From Streptacidiphilus albus JL83 (GTDB taxonomy: Bacteria > Actinomycetota > Actinomycetes > Streptomycetales > Streptomycetaceae), in the NCBI RefSeq assembly GCF_000744705.1, contig NZ_JQML01000001.1, positions 6,768,017 to 6,832,016 of the forward strand: 64,000 nucleotides of DNA, given 5' to 3'. Below are positions 44,528 through 53,794 of this stretch, in pieces; positions within the stretch are counted from its first letter, which is position 1, and the number at the start of each line of letters is the position of its first letter. A program made the position numbers and the translations under genes. Under the pieces are notes generated by a model. That model saw only the letters and a list, made by a program, of their open reading frames with translations, did not search any database and was not told the origin of the DNA.

Positions 44528-46315
44528 TCAAAAGGCACGGAAGCCCCGGCCCGTCTTGCGGCCCAGGCAGCCGGCCGCGACCAGGTGCTCCAGCAGCGGC
44601 GCCGGCGCCAGTCCCGGCTCGCGGAACTCGGCGTGCAGCACCTTCTCGATGGTCAGCGAGACGTCCAGGCCGACCACGTCCAGCAGCGCGAACGGGCCCA
44701 TCGGATAGCCGCAGCCCAGCTTCATCGCGGTGTCCACGTCGTCCACCGAGGCGTAGTGCTCCTCGACCATCCGGACCGCGTCGTTCAGATAGGGGAAGAG
44801 CAGGGCGTTGACGATGAACCCGGCCCGGTCCCCGCACTCCACCGCGTGCTTGCGGATCCTGCCGCAGACCTCCAGCACGGTCGCGGTGACCTCCGGGGCC
44901 GTCAGCACCGTGCTGACCACCTCCACCAGCCGCATCGCCGGGGCCGGGTTGAAGAAGTGCATCCCGACCACGTCGCGCGGACGGACGGTCGCGGTGGCGC
45001 AGCGGATCACCGGCAGGCTGGAGGTGGTCGTCGCCAGCACCGCGCCCGGACGGCAGATCTTGTCCAGGGTCGCGAACAGCTCCTGCTTCACCGCCAGGTC
45101 CTCGGCCACGGCCTCCAGCACCAGGTCCGCCTCGCCCAGGTCCTCCAGCGAGCCGGACGCGGTCACCAGCGCCAGCGCCGCGTCCCGGTCCTCCGGGGCG
45201 AGCCGGCCCTTGCCGACCATCCGCTCCAGCGACTTCGCCAGCGCGGCCCGCGCCCGGTCCGCCTTCTCCTGGCTGCGCGCCACCAGGGTCACCGGGTAGC
45301 CCGCCTTGGCGAACACCTCGGCGATGCCGGTCGCCATCGTCCCCGAGCCGCACACCCCGACGCTGCGCACGTCCCGGCCGGCCGGACGCGCGGCGGCGTC
45401 CCGGATGCCGTCCGGCACCACCTCGGCGGAGCCGGGGGCGGCGTAGCTGTAGAAGCCGCGTCCGCTCTTCCGGCCCAGCAGTCCGGCCGAGGCCAGCTGG
45501 CCCAGGATCGGCGCGGGCGCGTGCAGCCGGTCGTGCGACTGCTCGTACATCGCCTCCAGCACGGTCTTCGCGGTGTCGATCCCGATCAGGTCCAGCAGTG
45601 CCAGCGGCCCCATCGGCAGCCCGCAGCCCAGCCGCATCGCCGCGTCCACGTCCTCGCGGGTCGCGTAGCGGGACTCGACCATCGCCGCCGCCTGGTTGAG
45701 GTAGGCGAACAGCAGCCCGTTGACGATGAACCCGGCCCGGTCGCCGGCCGAGACCGGGGACTTGCCCAGGCTCCGGGCGAACTCCGCCGCCGTCTCCGCG
45801 GCCTCGCCGCCGGTCAGCACCGTCCGCACCACCTCGACCAGCTGCATCACCGGCGCGGGGTTGAAGAAGTGCAGCCCCAGCACCCGCTCCGGACGCTGGG
45901 TCGCCGCCGCGATCCGGGTCACCGAGAGCGCGGTGGTGCCGGTCGCCAGCACCGTCTCCGGCGGGCAGATCCGGTCGAGCTCGGCGAAGAGCGAGCGCTT
46001 GAGCTCCAACTGCTCCGGCACCTCCTCGATCACCAGCCGCGCCTCGGCGGCGGCGGTGAGGTCGGCGGTGACGGTCAGGTTGGCGAGCAGCGCGGCGCGC
46101 TCCCCGGTGCTGATCCGGCCGCGTTCGACCGAGTGGGCGGTGGACTCCTCGATCCGGCGCAGCGCGGCCCGGGCGGCGGCGTCGTCCCGTTCGATGCCGA
46201 TCACCCGGCGGCCGCTCCGGGCGGTGATCTCGGCGATGCCCGCGCCCATGGTGCCCAGGCCGACGACGGCCACGACGGGGAAGGGGGCGGGGATGCTGCT
46301 GCTGGGCTCGCTCAT
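44528..46315 (-). CDS. Tandem 3-hydroxyacyl-CoA (3-hydroxybutyryl-CoA) dehydrogenase
   Basis: The 595-residue protein holds two complete copies of a 3-hydroxybutyryl-CoA dehydrogenase. Each has an NAD-binding motif (VVGLGTMGAGIAEI and VCGSGTMATGIAEV), a catalytic HFFNPAP segment and a C-terminal domain ending GRKSGRGFYSY or GRKTGRGFRAF. The second copy starts near residue 310. It would interconvert acetoacetyl-CoA and 3-hydroxybutyryl-CoA, feeding crotonyl-CoA to Ccr. The TetR gene follows 64 bp downstream. Duplicated Hbd proteins of this length occur beside ccr in streptomycetes. Confidence 0.93.
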   Translation of the reverse strand: MSEPSSSIPAPFPVVAVVGLGTMGAGIAEITARSGRRVIGIERDDAAARAALRRIEESTAHSVERGRISTGERAALLANLTVTADLTAAAEARLVIEEVPEQLELKRSLFAELDRICPPETVLATGTTALSVTRIAAATQRPERVLGLHFFNPAPVMQLVEVVRTVLTGGEAAETAAEFARSLGKSPVSAGDRAGFIVNGLLFAYLNQAAAMVESRYATREDVDAAMRLGCGLPMGPLALLDLIGIDTAKTVLEAMYEQSHDRLHAPAPILGQLASAGLLGRKSGRGFYSYAAPGSAEVVPDGIRDAAARPAGRDVRSVGVCGSGTMATGIAEVFAKAGYPVTLVARSQEKADRARAALAKSLERMVGKGRLAPEDRDAALALVTASGSLEDLGEADLVLEAVAEDLAVKQELFATLDKICRPGAVLATTTSSLPVIRCATATVRPRDVVGMHFFNPAPAMRLVEVVSTVLTAPEVTATVLEVCGRIRKHAVECGDRAGFIVNALLFPYLNDAVRMVEEHYASVDDVDTAMKLGCGYPMGPFALLDVVGLDVSLTIEKVLHAEFREPGLAPAPLLEHLVAAGCLGRKTGRGFRAF

Positions 46316-46644
46316 GGCGTGTCTCCTCGGGGAGCTCGCCACGCGTACGGCCGGTCCGCTCCGGCGCCGCGCGGCTGGGAATGAGGGAAGCACGATGCGA
46401 CTGAGGTCACCGTGTGGAAGAAGAACGAGAACGCCGGCGGCCGAAAGAGTGAGGGCACGCACGGATGAAGTGAACCGACCCACCCGTTGCTGCGGCTCCC
46501 GACGCCAACGGGGGTGGTGCGGACACTGTACCTGCAGCACCCGCACCTGGAAAGAGCACCGGTGCCCGGCAGGAGCGCCGACGACGGAGACGGCGCCGGG
46601 CCCGGGGGAGGGCTCGGCGCCGGAGCTGCGGCGGACCGGCGCGG
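46316..46644. other. Gene-free stretch upstream of the tandem hydroxyacyl-CoA dehydrogenase
   Basis: This 329-bp stretch separates the NUDIX gene stop from the dehydrogenase start, both on the minus strand. It should contain the promoter of the dehydrogenase. I see no convincing -35/-10 pair, no copy of the TGGCAC operator found before ccr, and no strong terminator. Confidence 0.4.
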
Positions 46645-47208
46645 TCAGCGCCGGGTCGGGGTGGCCCGCCAGAGGGTGAGCCGGTGCCAGGCGGCGAGGC
46701 CGTCGGGCACCCAGGGCCAGGCCGCGCCCTCGGCGGCCGGGGCCGGCAGCCGGGCGGCGAGCTCCTCCTCGGTCAGGAAGGCGTGCCAGGCGACCTCCTC
46801 GGCCTGCGGCCGGACCGCGACCGGGGTGCGCGTCTCGTAGACGGCGGACCACCAGGTGTGCTGCGGGGACTCGTAGAGGAAGCGGAAGAGCGGGGCGACG
46901 GTGAGGCCGGAGACGCCCAGCTCCTCCTCGGCCTCGCGCTTGGCGGCGTCGTCGTAGGACTCGCCCGCGCCGACCACGCCGCCGACGAACATGTCGTACA
47001 TCGAGGGGAAGACCAGCTTCGCCGCGGTCCGCCGGTGGACGAAGATCCGGTCGTCGGGGTCGCGGGCGAGGATGAAGGTGCAGCGGTGCCGCAGCCGACG
47101 GGCGGTCGCCTCGCCGCGCGTGGCCTGGCCGGTGACGCGGTCGTGCGCGTCGACAATGTCCAACAGCTCGTCCGCGCTCAGCGGTTGAGGGGCACCCGGA
47201 GTGCTCAT
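46645..47208 (-). CDS. NUDIX hydrolase
   Basis: The 187-residue protein has a complete NUDIX box, GGVVGAGESYDDAAKREAEE followed by ELGV (G-x5-E-x7-REUxEExGU), so metal-dependent diphosphate hydrolysis is expected. The N-terminus (ELLDIVDAHDRVTGQATRGE, then RHRCTFILA) is like YfcD or isopentenyl-diphosphate-isomerase-like NUDIX proteins. ATG 47208 is chosen because upstream in-frame sequence lacks domain character. The substrate is unknown. It lies downstream of the methyltransferase at 47268-48107 on the same strand. Confidence 0.92.
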   Translation of the reverse strand: MSTPGAPQPLSADELLDIVDAHDRVTGQATRGEATARRLRHRCTFILARDPDDRIFVHRRTAAKLVFPSMYDMFVGGVVGAGESYDDAAKREAEEELGVSGLTVAPLFRFLYESPQHTWWSAVYETRTPVAVRPQAEEVAWHAFLTEEELAARLPAPAAEGAAWPWVPDGLAAWHRLTLWRATPTRR

Positions 47209-47267
47209 GGCGTCATCCAAGCATATGCCGCTGTCACTGTCATGGCCTGTCCCTGTCACCTGGTCGG

Positions 47268-48107
47268 TCATGTGTTCGGCCGCGTTCCGGCCGCGAGGAC
47301 GGCGACGGCGGGGAGCGCCACCGTAGTACTCCCCGGCTCCGCGTAGTGCGCCACCGCGAGGTCGTAGTGGCGCTTGATCCTGGCGGCGTCCGCCGGGGCC
47401 AGCCGGGCGACCAGCGAGCCGGTGATCGGGGTGCCGCCCACCACCGAGGCCCACCAGGCGTCCGGATCGACCCGGTGGGTCCACTTGACGCGCCGGGCGC
47501 CGGTGTCCACCAGCCCGGCCCGGTCCAGCAGTTCGGCGAAGGCCGGGGCCCGGTCGGCGAACCCGGCCAGGAACGGCCCGCGCGCGGGCAGGTCCTCGGG
47601 AACGGGGACCCCGGCCGCCTCGACCGACTCGCCGAAGACCGCGGTGGCCCGCATGTCGCTGCTCTCCCAGCAGGTGAGCGCCAGCCGTCCGCCGGGGCGC
47701 AGCACCCGGCGCAGCTCGGCCAGCCCGGCCTCCGGGTCGCCCAGGTGGTTGATCACGAAGTTGCCCACCACCGCGTCGAAGGCGGCGTCGGGGAGCGGGA
47801 GTTCGGGCAGCACGGCGGTGAGCACCTCGGCGCCGGGGCAGGCCGCCGCCGCACGGGCGGCCATGCCCGGCGAGGCGTCCACCGCCGTCACCCGGGCGCC
47901 GCGGGCGAGCGCGGCGGCGGCGACCGTGCCGGGGCCGGTGCCGACGTCCAGCACTCGGCTCCCGGCGCCGACGCCGGCGGCGTCCAGCAGCGGGGCGACG
48001 GTGTGCGCGGTCATTCGCGCGAAGCCGTCGGCGTAGGCCGCGTCCAGTCCGGTCCAGCCGCGCCGCTCGAAGGCGTCGAAGGTGCTCGCATCCCAGGTGG
48101 TCGTCAT
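47268..48107 (-). CDS. SAM-dependent methyltransferase (class I)
   Basis: The 279-residue protein has motif I VLDVGTGPGTVAAAALARGA, motif II acidic residue in VTAVDASPGM, and LPLPDAAFDAVVGNFVINHL, the UbiE/type-11 pattern, followed by LRRVLRPGGRLALTCWE. The substrate-binding half is C-terminal and unassigned. It starts 7 bp after the amidase stop on the same strand, so it is probably co-transcribed with it and the NUDIX gene. Confidence 0.9.
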   Translation of the reverse strand: MTTTWDASTFDAFERRGWTGLDAAYADGFARMTAHTVAPLLDAAGVGAGSRVLDVGTGPGTVAAAALARGARVTAVDASPGMAARAAAACPGAEVLTAVLPELPLPDAAFDAVVGNFVINHLGDPEAGLAELRRVLRPGGRLALTCWESSDMRATAVFGESVEAAGVPVPEDLPARGPFLAGFADRAPAFAELLDRAGLVDTGARRVKWTHRVDPDAWWASVVGGTPITGSLVARLAPADAARIKRHYDLAVAHYAEPGSTTVALPAVAVLAAGTRPNT

Positions 48108-48114
48108 GGGGCGA

Positions 48115-49131
48115 TCATCGCAGGGTGGCGGCGAACTCCCTCAGGTGGTCGTGCAGGCCGCCGTGGACCGGGGCCACCGGGGCCGGCAGCCAGTCCTTGC
48201 GGACCTTGGCGACGGCGGTGTAGTTGGTGTCGCAGACATTGGCGAGCGGGGACTCCACCGCCTGCGAGAGGAACTGGTAGGCGTCCATGGCGGAGAAGCC
48301 GTAGTCCCGCACCAGCCACTGGACCAGGTCGAGTTGGGCGATCCGGAAGGCGTCCTCCAGCGGCCGGGCGGAGCCGGTGGAGATCAGGTGGGTGTCGGAC
48401 TCCAGCCGGGGCCAGGGGGTGGCCACGCCCTTCAGCAGCTCCACGACCACCACCGTGTTCATGGCGCACTCCACCGCCACCCCGCAGGTCTCGCCCTCGC
48501 CCTGGCGGGCGTGCCCGTCGCCGAGGCTGACCAGCCCGCCGGCCACGTTGACGCCGAGGTAGCAGGTGGCGCCGGTGCGCATCTCCGGGGTGTCCAGGTT
48601 GCCGCCGTGGGCGTCCGGCACCAGCGCCGAGCGCACCTCCAGGTTGGCCGGGGCGACCCCGACCGTGCCGTGCATCGGGTCCATCGGCAGCTCGGCCCGG
48701 ATCGGGCTGTCCCGCCCGGTGAACAGACAGGTCCGGCGCTCCCGGTCGAGCTGCCAGATCCACACCGTCTCCGGCAGCGGCGGCTGCAGGCTCGCGGTGG
48801 CGTGGGTGGAGGTGAGCGCGCCGAACAGCGGCACGGTGGTGGACGCGGCCCAGTCCCGGGCCGGCTCGATCGAGACGAAGTGGACCGCGAGGGTGTCGCC
48901 CGGCTCGGCGCCGTCCACATAGAAGGGACCGGTCTGCGGGTTGAGGAAGGGGAAGGTGCAGACCTCGGAGACCAGGGTCTTCTCCGAGGTGACCCGTCCG
49001 GCGAAGCAGTCCTCGGTGAACAGGTCGAGCACGGTGCCGGGGGCGATCCGCGCGATCGGCGCGGATCCGCCGAAGGTCCAGGCGTAGGTGTCGGCGGTGG
49101 GTCGTACCTTGAGGACGCGGGGGTCGTTCAC
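48115..49131 (-). CDS. Acetamidase/formamidase family protein
   Basis: The 338-residue protein matches the FmdA/AmdA family: GTVLDLFTEDCFAG, TFPFLNPQTGPFYVDGAEPG, MDPMHGTVGVAPA, GGNLDTPEMRTGATCYLGVN and a late CDTNYTAVAKVRKDW. The family hydrolyses formamide or short amides to ammonia and acid using a bound metal. Length is normal and there is no signal peptide. It is divergent from the SRPBCC gene with 169 bp between. The natural substrate is uncertain. Confidence 0.92.
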   Translation of the reverse strand: MNDPRVLKVRPTADTYAWTFGGSAPIARIAPGTVLDLFTEDCFAGRVTSEKTLVSEVCTFPFLNPQTGPFYVDGAEPGDTLAVHFVSIEPARDWAASTTVPLFGALTSTHATASLQPPLPETVWIWQLDRERRTCLFTGRDSPIRAELPMDPMHGTVGVAPANLEVRSALVPDAHGGNLDTPEMRTGATCYLGVNVAGGLVSLGDGHARQGEGETCGVAVECAMNTVVVVELLKGVATPWPRLESDTHLISTGSARPLEDAFRIAQLDLVQWLVRDYGFSAMDAYQFLSQAVESPLANVCDTNYTAVAKVRKDWLPAPVAPVHGGLHDHLREFAATLR

Positions 49132-49300
49132 GAGTGCTCCGTATCGAGGGGTGGGACAGGAGTCGCGCGGCGCTCACGTTAGGCGGCCGGTCCCGTGCTG
49201 CGGAAGAGGGCGCGGCCGGGCTCCGGTTTGGAACCCGGCCGGGCCAGTGGTTGGCTGAGGCGTACGCAGGAGCGCAGGTCGAGCAGGAGGAGTACGAACC

Positions 49301-49741
49301 ATGGGTCAGGTCTACGCGGTCACCGAGCGAGTGCTGGAGGCATCGCCGGAGCAGGTCTTCGACGCGCTGGCCGACTACGAGAGCACTCGTCCGACCATCC
49401 AGCCGGTGCAGTACAGCGAGTACCAGGTGCGCGAGGGCGGCAAGGGCGCCGGCACGGTGGTGGCCTGGCGGCTGCAGGCGACCGAGAAGCGGGTGCGGGA
49501 GTGCGTCTTCACGGTCACCGAGCCGACCCCGGGCCAGCTGGTGGAGAAGGACGCCAACTCCACCATGGTGATCACCTGGACGGTGACCCCGGCCGGTGAG
49601 GGCCGGGCCAAGGTCGTGGTCGAGGCGGCCTGGAACGGCGCGAGCGGCATCGGCGGCTTCTTCGAGCGGAAGTTCGCGCCCAAGGGCCTGAACCGGCTGC
49701 ACGACGAGACCCTCAACCGGCTGGCCTCGGCGCTGGGCTGA
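49301..49741 (+). CDS. SRPBCC (START-like) ligand-binding protein
   Basis: The 146-residue protein starts VYAVTERVLEASPEQVFDAL, followed by a beta-rich middle and a long C-terminal helix (GLNRLHDETLNRLASALG), the polyketide-cyclase/dehydrase-like SRPBCC fold. Such small proteins bind hydrophobic ligands; many have no known enzymatic role. The start follows GGAGGA with normal spacing. No pathway neighbour points to a ligand. Confidence 0.9.
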   Translation: MGQVYAVTERVLEASPEQVFDALADYESTRPTIQPVQYSEYQVREGGKGAGTVVAWRLQATEKRVRECVFTVTEPTPGQLVEKDANSTMVITWTVTPAGEGRAKVVVEAAWNGASGIGGFFERKFAPKGLNRLHDETLNRLASALG

Positions 49742-49933
49742 GGCGGCTCCCCGTGCGGGCCCTCGCCCGCACGGGTGAATCTCGGTGTCCACTGTCGGCT
49801 GCGGTTGTACCGCTATGTCGACTTGGCGTTACGTCGTTGCTGGTCACCACGGTGCCGCGGGCCCGGGACGGGCCGCGGTGCGACCGTATGACCGGTTCGA
49901 GCCCGATGTGTGCCCGCTGCAATGATCCGGTCC

Positions 49934-52504
49934 ATGTCCGTGATCGAGACGGCCCGAACGGCCCCGGCGCAGCAGCGAGCAGACCCGACCAGACCCGACC
50001 CCAGCAGACCCGACCCCAGCAGACCCGAACCGAGCAGACCCGGGACCGGCAGACCGGAACTGACCCGGGGTCAGACCTGGCTGGTGTTCTCCGGGTTGAT
50101 GATGGCGCTGCTGCTCGCGGCGCTCGACCAGACCATCGTCGCCACCGCCCTGCCGCGGATCGTCGGCGACCTCGACGGCCTGAACCACATGTCCTGGGTG
50201 GTCACCGCCTACCTGCTGGCCGCCACCGTCGGACTGCCGGTCTACGGCAAGCTGGGCGACCTGGTCGGCCGCAAGCCGGTGTTCCTCTTCGCCATCGTGG
50301 TCTTCCTGGCCGGCTCGGCGCTGGCCGGCCGCTCCCACGACATGGACCAGCTGATCGCCTTCCGCGCGCTCCAGGGCATCGGCGGCGGCGGGTTGATGAT
50401 CGGCGTCCAGGCGATCATCGGCGACATCGTCGCGCCCCGGCAGCGCGGTCGCTACATGGGCCTGATCAGCGCCGTGTTCGGAGTGGCCTCGGTGGCCGGG
50501 CCGCTGCTCGGCGGCTGGCTCACCGACGGCCCCGGTTGGCGCTGGTGCTTCTACGTCAACCTGCCGCTGGGCGTGGTCGCGTTGCTGGTGATCGGCTTCG
50601 CGCTGCGGCTGCCGAAGGCGCCGCGGGCCGAGGGGGCCGCTCGGCCCCGGCTGGACGTGGCCGGCGCGCTGCTGCTCGCGGCGGTCGGCACCTGCCTGGT
50701 GCTGGCCTCCAGTTGGGGCGGCGGCCAGTACGCCTGGGGCTCGCCAGTGATCCTCGGGCTGTTCGGCGGCGCGGTCGCGGCGCTGCTGCTGTTCCTGCTG
50801 GTGGAGTGGCGGGTGGCGGAGCCGGTGATCCCGCTGCACCTGTTCCGGGACAGCGTCTTCAACGTCTCCGGCGGGATCGGCGTCGTGGTCGGGGTGGCGC
50901 TCTTCGGCGCGGCCAGCTACCTGCCGAGCTTCATGCAGATGGTGAACGGCGCCAGCGCCACCGGCTCCGGGCTGCGGATGCTGCCGATGATGGGCGGCGT
51001 CGTGGTCGCCTCGATCGGCTCCGGTCAGCTGATCAGCCGGACCGGGCGCTACAAGGTGTTCCCGATCGTCGGCGGCGCGCTGTCCACGGCCGGCATGGTG
51101 CTGCTCGGCCTGCTGGGCGCGCACAGCTCCTTCGCCCAGCAGGCCGTCGCCATGGCGGTGCTCGGTCTGGGGGTCGGCCTGGCGCTGCCGGTGCTGGTGC
51201 TGGCGGTGCAGAACTCGGTCTCCCCGCGTGACCTGGGGGCGGCCACCTCCGCCAACAACTACCTGCGGCAGATCGGTGGTTCGGTCGGCGCGGCGGTGGT
51301 CGGGACGCTCTTCAACAACCGGCTGGCGCACCAGCTCGCCCAGCGGCTGCCGCACGGCGCGGCCGGGCTGCCGCCGACCGACTCGATCACCCCGCAGCTG
51401 GTCCACGCACTGCCCGCGCGGCTGCGGCTGGACTACACGGACTCCTTCGCGGCGGCCCTGCCGCGGGTGTTCCTCTACCTGGCGCCGCTGCTGGCCCTGG
51501 GCTTCCTGCTCGCCTTCCTGCTCAAGGAGAAACCGTTGGCCACCCATGCCGTCCCCGAGCCCGGCACCCTGACCGGCGCCGAGACCACCACCCGGCTGAC
51601 GGTGGAGATCGCCGACGCGGCGGTCCCCGCCCAGCCGGCCGCGCAGGCCCCCGCACCCGAGCCCGCCCCGGGCCCGACGGCCCATGCCGGTGCCGCCCGG
51701 ACCGGCGGGCAGCCCGGCGGGCAGCCCGGCGCCGGGCAGACCACCGGCGTCCCGGTCGGCGGTGCGGTGCTGGAGCCGGACCGGGCCCCGGTGCCGCGGG
51801 CGGTGCTGACCCTGATCGACATGGAGGGCCGCCAGGTGGCCCGGGCCGGCAGTGACGCCCGGGGGCTCTGGGCCCTGGCCGCGCCCCGCGGCGGCAACTA
51901 CGTGCTGATCGCCGCCGCCCCCGGGCACCAGCCGCAGGCGGTCACGGTCACCGTGGGCAACCGCCCGGTCGAGCTGGACGTGGTGCTCGGCGGCACCGGA
52001 CGGCTGAGCGGCGCGGTCCGCAGCGCCGAGGGCGCGCCGGTCGCCGACGCGGCGGTGACGCTGACCGACTCCCGCGGCGAGGTGGTCGCCACCGCCCACG
52101 CCGACGCGGACGGCGAGTACCGCTTCCGCGACCTGGTCTCCGGCCGCTACACCCTCGCCGTCAGCGCCCGCGCCTACCGTCCGGCGGCGCTCGCGGTCGA
52201 GGTCGGGGCCAGCGGCGAGACCAGGCAGGACGTCGCCATGACCGGCAGCGGTACCCTGCGCGGCACGGTCCGGACCCTCGGCGGTCACCCGGTCGCCGAG
52301 GCCCGGGTGACCCTGCTGGACTCGTCCGGCACCGTCGTCGCCGCGGTGACCACCGGGGCGGACGGCACCTTCCGCTTCACCGACCTGGAACCCGGCGAGT
52401 ACACGGTGATGGCCAGCGGCTACCCGCCGGTGGCGACCGCGCTGCGGATCGAGGACGGCCACACCGAGCGCGACCTCCACCTCTCGCACCGGCTGGAGGG
52501 CTGA
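49934..52504 (+). CDS. MFS exporter (DHA2) with three C-terminal carboxypeptidase-regulatory-like domains
   Basis: The 856-residue protein starts with an RPDPS-type repeat (15-bp DNA repeats), then about 14 membrane helices of a DHA2 exporter: SGLMMALLLAALDQTIVATA, GKLGDLVGRKPVFLF (motif A) and RALQGIGGGGLMIGVQAIIG. After a P/A/G-rich linker of about 80 residues it carries three beta-rich repeats of about 75 residues, each with a GxVxxxxGxPVxxAxVTL pattern and a D/GxYRFxDLxxGxYTL pattern. These are carboxypeptidase regulatory-like (prealbumin-like) modules. ATG 49922 is an alternative start. The function of the appended domains is unknown. Confidence 0.88.
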   Translation: MSVIETARTAPAQQRADPTRPDPSRPDPSRPEPSRPGTGRPELTRGQTWLVFSGLMMALLLAALDQTIVATALPRIVGDLDGLNHMSWVVTAYLLAATVGLPVYGKLGDLVGRKPVFLFAIVVFLAGSALAGRSHDMDQLIAFRALQGIGGGGLMIGVQAIIGDIVAPRQRGRYMGLISAVFGVASVAGPLLGGWLTDGPGWRWCFYVNLPLGVVALLVIGFALRLPKAPRAEGAARPRLDVAGALLLAAVGTCLVLASSWGGGQYAWGSPVILGLFGGAVAALLLFLLVEWRVAEPVIPLHLFRDSVFNVSGGIGVVVGVALFGAASYLPSFMQMVNGASATGSGLRMLPMMGGVVVASIGSGQLISRTGRYKVFPIVGGALSTAGMVLLGLLGAHSSFAQQAVAMAVLGLGVGLALPVLVLAVQNSVSPRDLGAATSANNYLRQIGGSVGAAVVGTLFNNRLAHQLAQRLPHGAAGLPPTDSITPQLVHALPARLRLDYTDSFAAALPRVFLYLAPLLALGFLLAFLLKEKPLATHAVPEPGTLTGAETTTRLTVEIADAAVPAQPAAQAPAPEPAPGPTAHAGAARTGGQPGGQPGAGQTTGVPVGGAVLEPDRAPVPRAVLTLIDMEGRQVARAGSDARGLWALAAPRGGNYVLIAAAPGHQPQAVTVTVGNRPVELDVVLGGTGRLSGAVRSAEGAPVADAAVTLTDSRGEVVATAHADADGEYRFRDLVSGRYTLAVSARAYRPAALAVEVGASGETRQDVAMTGSGTLRGTVRTLGGHPVAEARVTLLDSSGTVVAAVTTGADGTFRFTDLEPGEYTVMASGYPPVATALRIEDGHTERDLHLSHRLEG
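49981..50050 (+). repeat. 15-bp tandem repeat at the start of the MFS fusion gene
   Basis: After a 10-bp partial unit (49981-49990), units of agacccgaccccagc begin at 49991, 50006, 50021 and 50036, the later ones diverging. They encode RPDPS, RPDPS, RPEPS and a degenerate copy in the cytoplasmic N-terminus. The repeat keeps frame. Confidence 0.88.
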
Positions 52505-52627
52505 CTGACCGTCAGGTATGGGTGCGCCCGCGCCGGTCACGCAAGATCGCTCGCATGAGTGGACCTTGTCCGCCGTGAGAGTGAGTGGAGGCGCGTCCCC
52601 CGGGCGCGGCGACCTAGGTTGATCGTC

Positions 52628-53794
52628 GTGTCTCTGACGATCCTTCATGTGTCCCAACCGGCCGACGGCGGTGTCGCCCAGGTCGTGGCCGACCTGGTGC
52701 GGGGCCAGATCGCGGACGGGCACCGGGTGGTGCTTGCCTGCCTGCCCGAGGGGAGGCTCGCCGCCACCGCCCGGGCGGCCGGGGCCGAGGTGCACACCTG
52801 GGCCGCCGTCCGCACCCCGGTCACCGGACTGGCCCGTGAGGTCGGCACGCTGCGCCGGATCGTCGCCGCGACCGACCCGCACCTGGTCCATCTGCACAGC
52901 TCCAAGGCCGGGTTGGCGGGTCGGCTGGCGGTCCGCGGCCGCCGGCCCACGGTCTTCCAGCCGCACGCCTGGTCCTTCGCCGCGGTCACCGGCGCGACCG
53001 CCGTGGCCGCGCGCTGCTGGGAGCGGACGGCGCTGCGCTGGACCGACCGGGTGCTCTGCGTCAGCGCGCAGGAGCGCGGGGAGGGCACGGCGGCCGGGCT
53101 GCGCGCCCGTTGGGCGCTGGCGCCCAACGGCCTGGACCTGGACCGCTTCGACGCCTCCCGGCTGCCGGGGCAGGAGCAGGCCCGGGTCCTGCTCGACCTG
53201 GACGACGACGGCCCCTGGGCGGTCTGCGTGGCCCGGCTCTGCCGGCAGAAGGGCCAGGACGTGCTGCTCCGGGCCTGGGCCGGAGTGCCGTCCCGGGTGC
53301 CGGGGGCCCGGCTGGCCGTGGTCGGCGAGGGCCCGGAGCGGGCGGTGCTGGAACAGTTGGCGGCCGGTCTGCCCGAGCCGGACAGCGTCCTGTTCGCCGG
53401 GCGCACCGAGGACCCGCGCGACTGGTACGCGGCCTCCGACCTGGTGGTGCTCCCCTCCCGTTGGGAGGGGATGGCCCTGGTCCCGCTGGAGGCGATGGCC
53501 TGCGCCCGCCCGGTGCTGATGACCGATGTGGCCGGGGCCCGGGAGTGCCTGCCTTCGAGCGAGGGCTGGCCGCTGCCGCTGCCGGTGGACGACCACCTGG
53601 CGCTGCGCGACGCACTGGTGGCCCGGCTCTCCGACCGCGAGGGCTGCCGCAGGGACGGCGCCAGGGCCGCCGCCGGGGTGATCTCCCGGCACGACGTCCG
53701 GACCACGTTGGCACGGGTCGCGCAGATCTACGCCGATGTGCTGACCGAGCGTCAGATGCGATTTGAGTCAAAAGATATGACTACTAGTCATTAG
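52628..53794 (+). CDS. Family-4 glycosyltransferase
   Basis: GTG 52628 gives a canonical GT-B N-terminus, VSLTILHVSQPADGGVAQVV; a start at 52559 would add 23 basic residues. The 388-residue protein has the acceptor-side HLHSSKAGLAGRLA and donor-side VCVARLCRQKGQDVLLRAWA, SDLVVLPSRWEGMALVPLEA (E-x7-E sugar-nucleotide motif). It stands 181 bp upstream of the priming transferase gene and probably adds a sugar to the exopolysaccharide unit. The last 15 codons are unusually AT-rich and contain a palindrome. Confidence 0.92.
   Translation: MSLTILHVSQPADGGVAQVVADLVRGQIADGHRVVLACLPEGRLAATARAAGAEVHTWAAVRTPVTGLAREVGTLRRIVAATDPHLVHLHSSKAGLAGRLAVRGRRPTVFQPHAWSFAAVTGATAVAARCWERTALRWTDRVLCVSAQERGEGTAAGLRARWALAPNGLDLDRFDASRLPGQEQARVLLDLDDDGPWAVCVARLCRQKGQDVLLRAWAGVPSRVPGARLAVVGEGPERAVLEQLAAGLPEPDSVLFAGRTEDPRDWYAASDLVVLPSRWEGMALVPLEAMACARPVLMTDVAGARECLPSSEGWPLPLPVDDHLALRDALVARLSDREGCRRDGARAAAGVISRHDVRTTLARVAQIYADVLTERQMRFESKDMTTSH
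53777..53791. promoter_or_regulatory. 15-bp palindrome in an AT-rich island before the exopolysaccharide operon
   Basis: ATGACTA-C-TAGTCAT is a perfect 7-bp inverted repeat around one central base, overlapping the last codons of the glycosyltransferase gene. It is embedded in a markedly AT-rich stretch (53755-53880) in otherwise GC-rich DNA. A TTGAGT box at 53764 and TAGTCA at 53785 could form a promoter, so the palindrome is a candidate operator. Confidence 0.45.
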
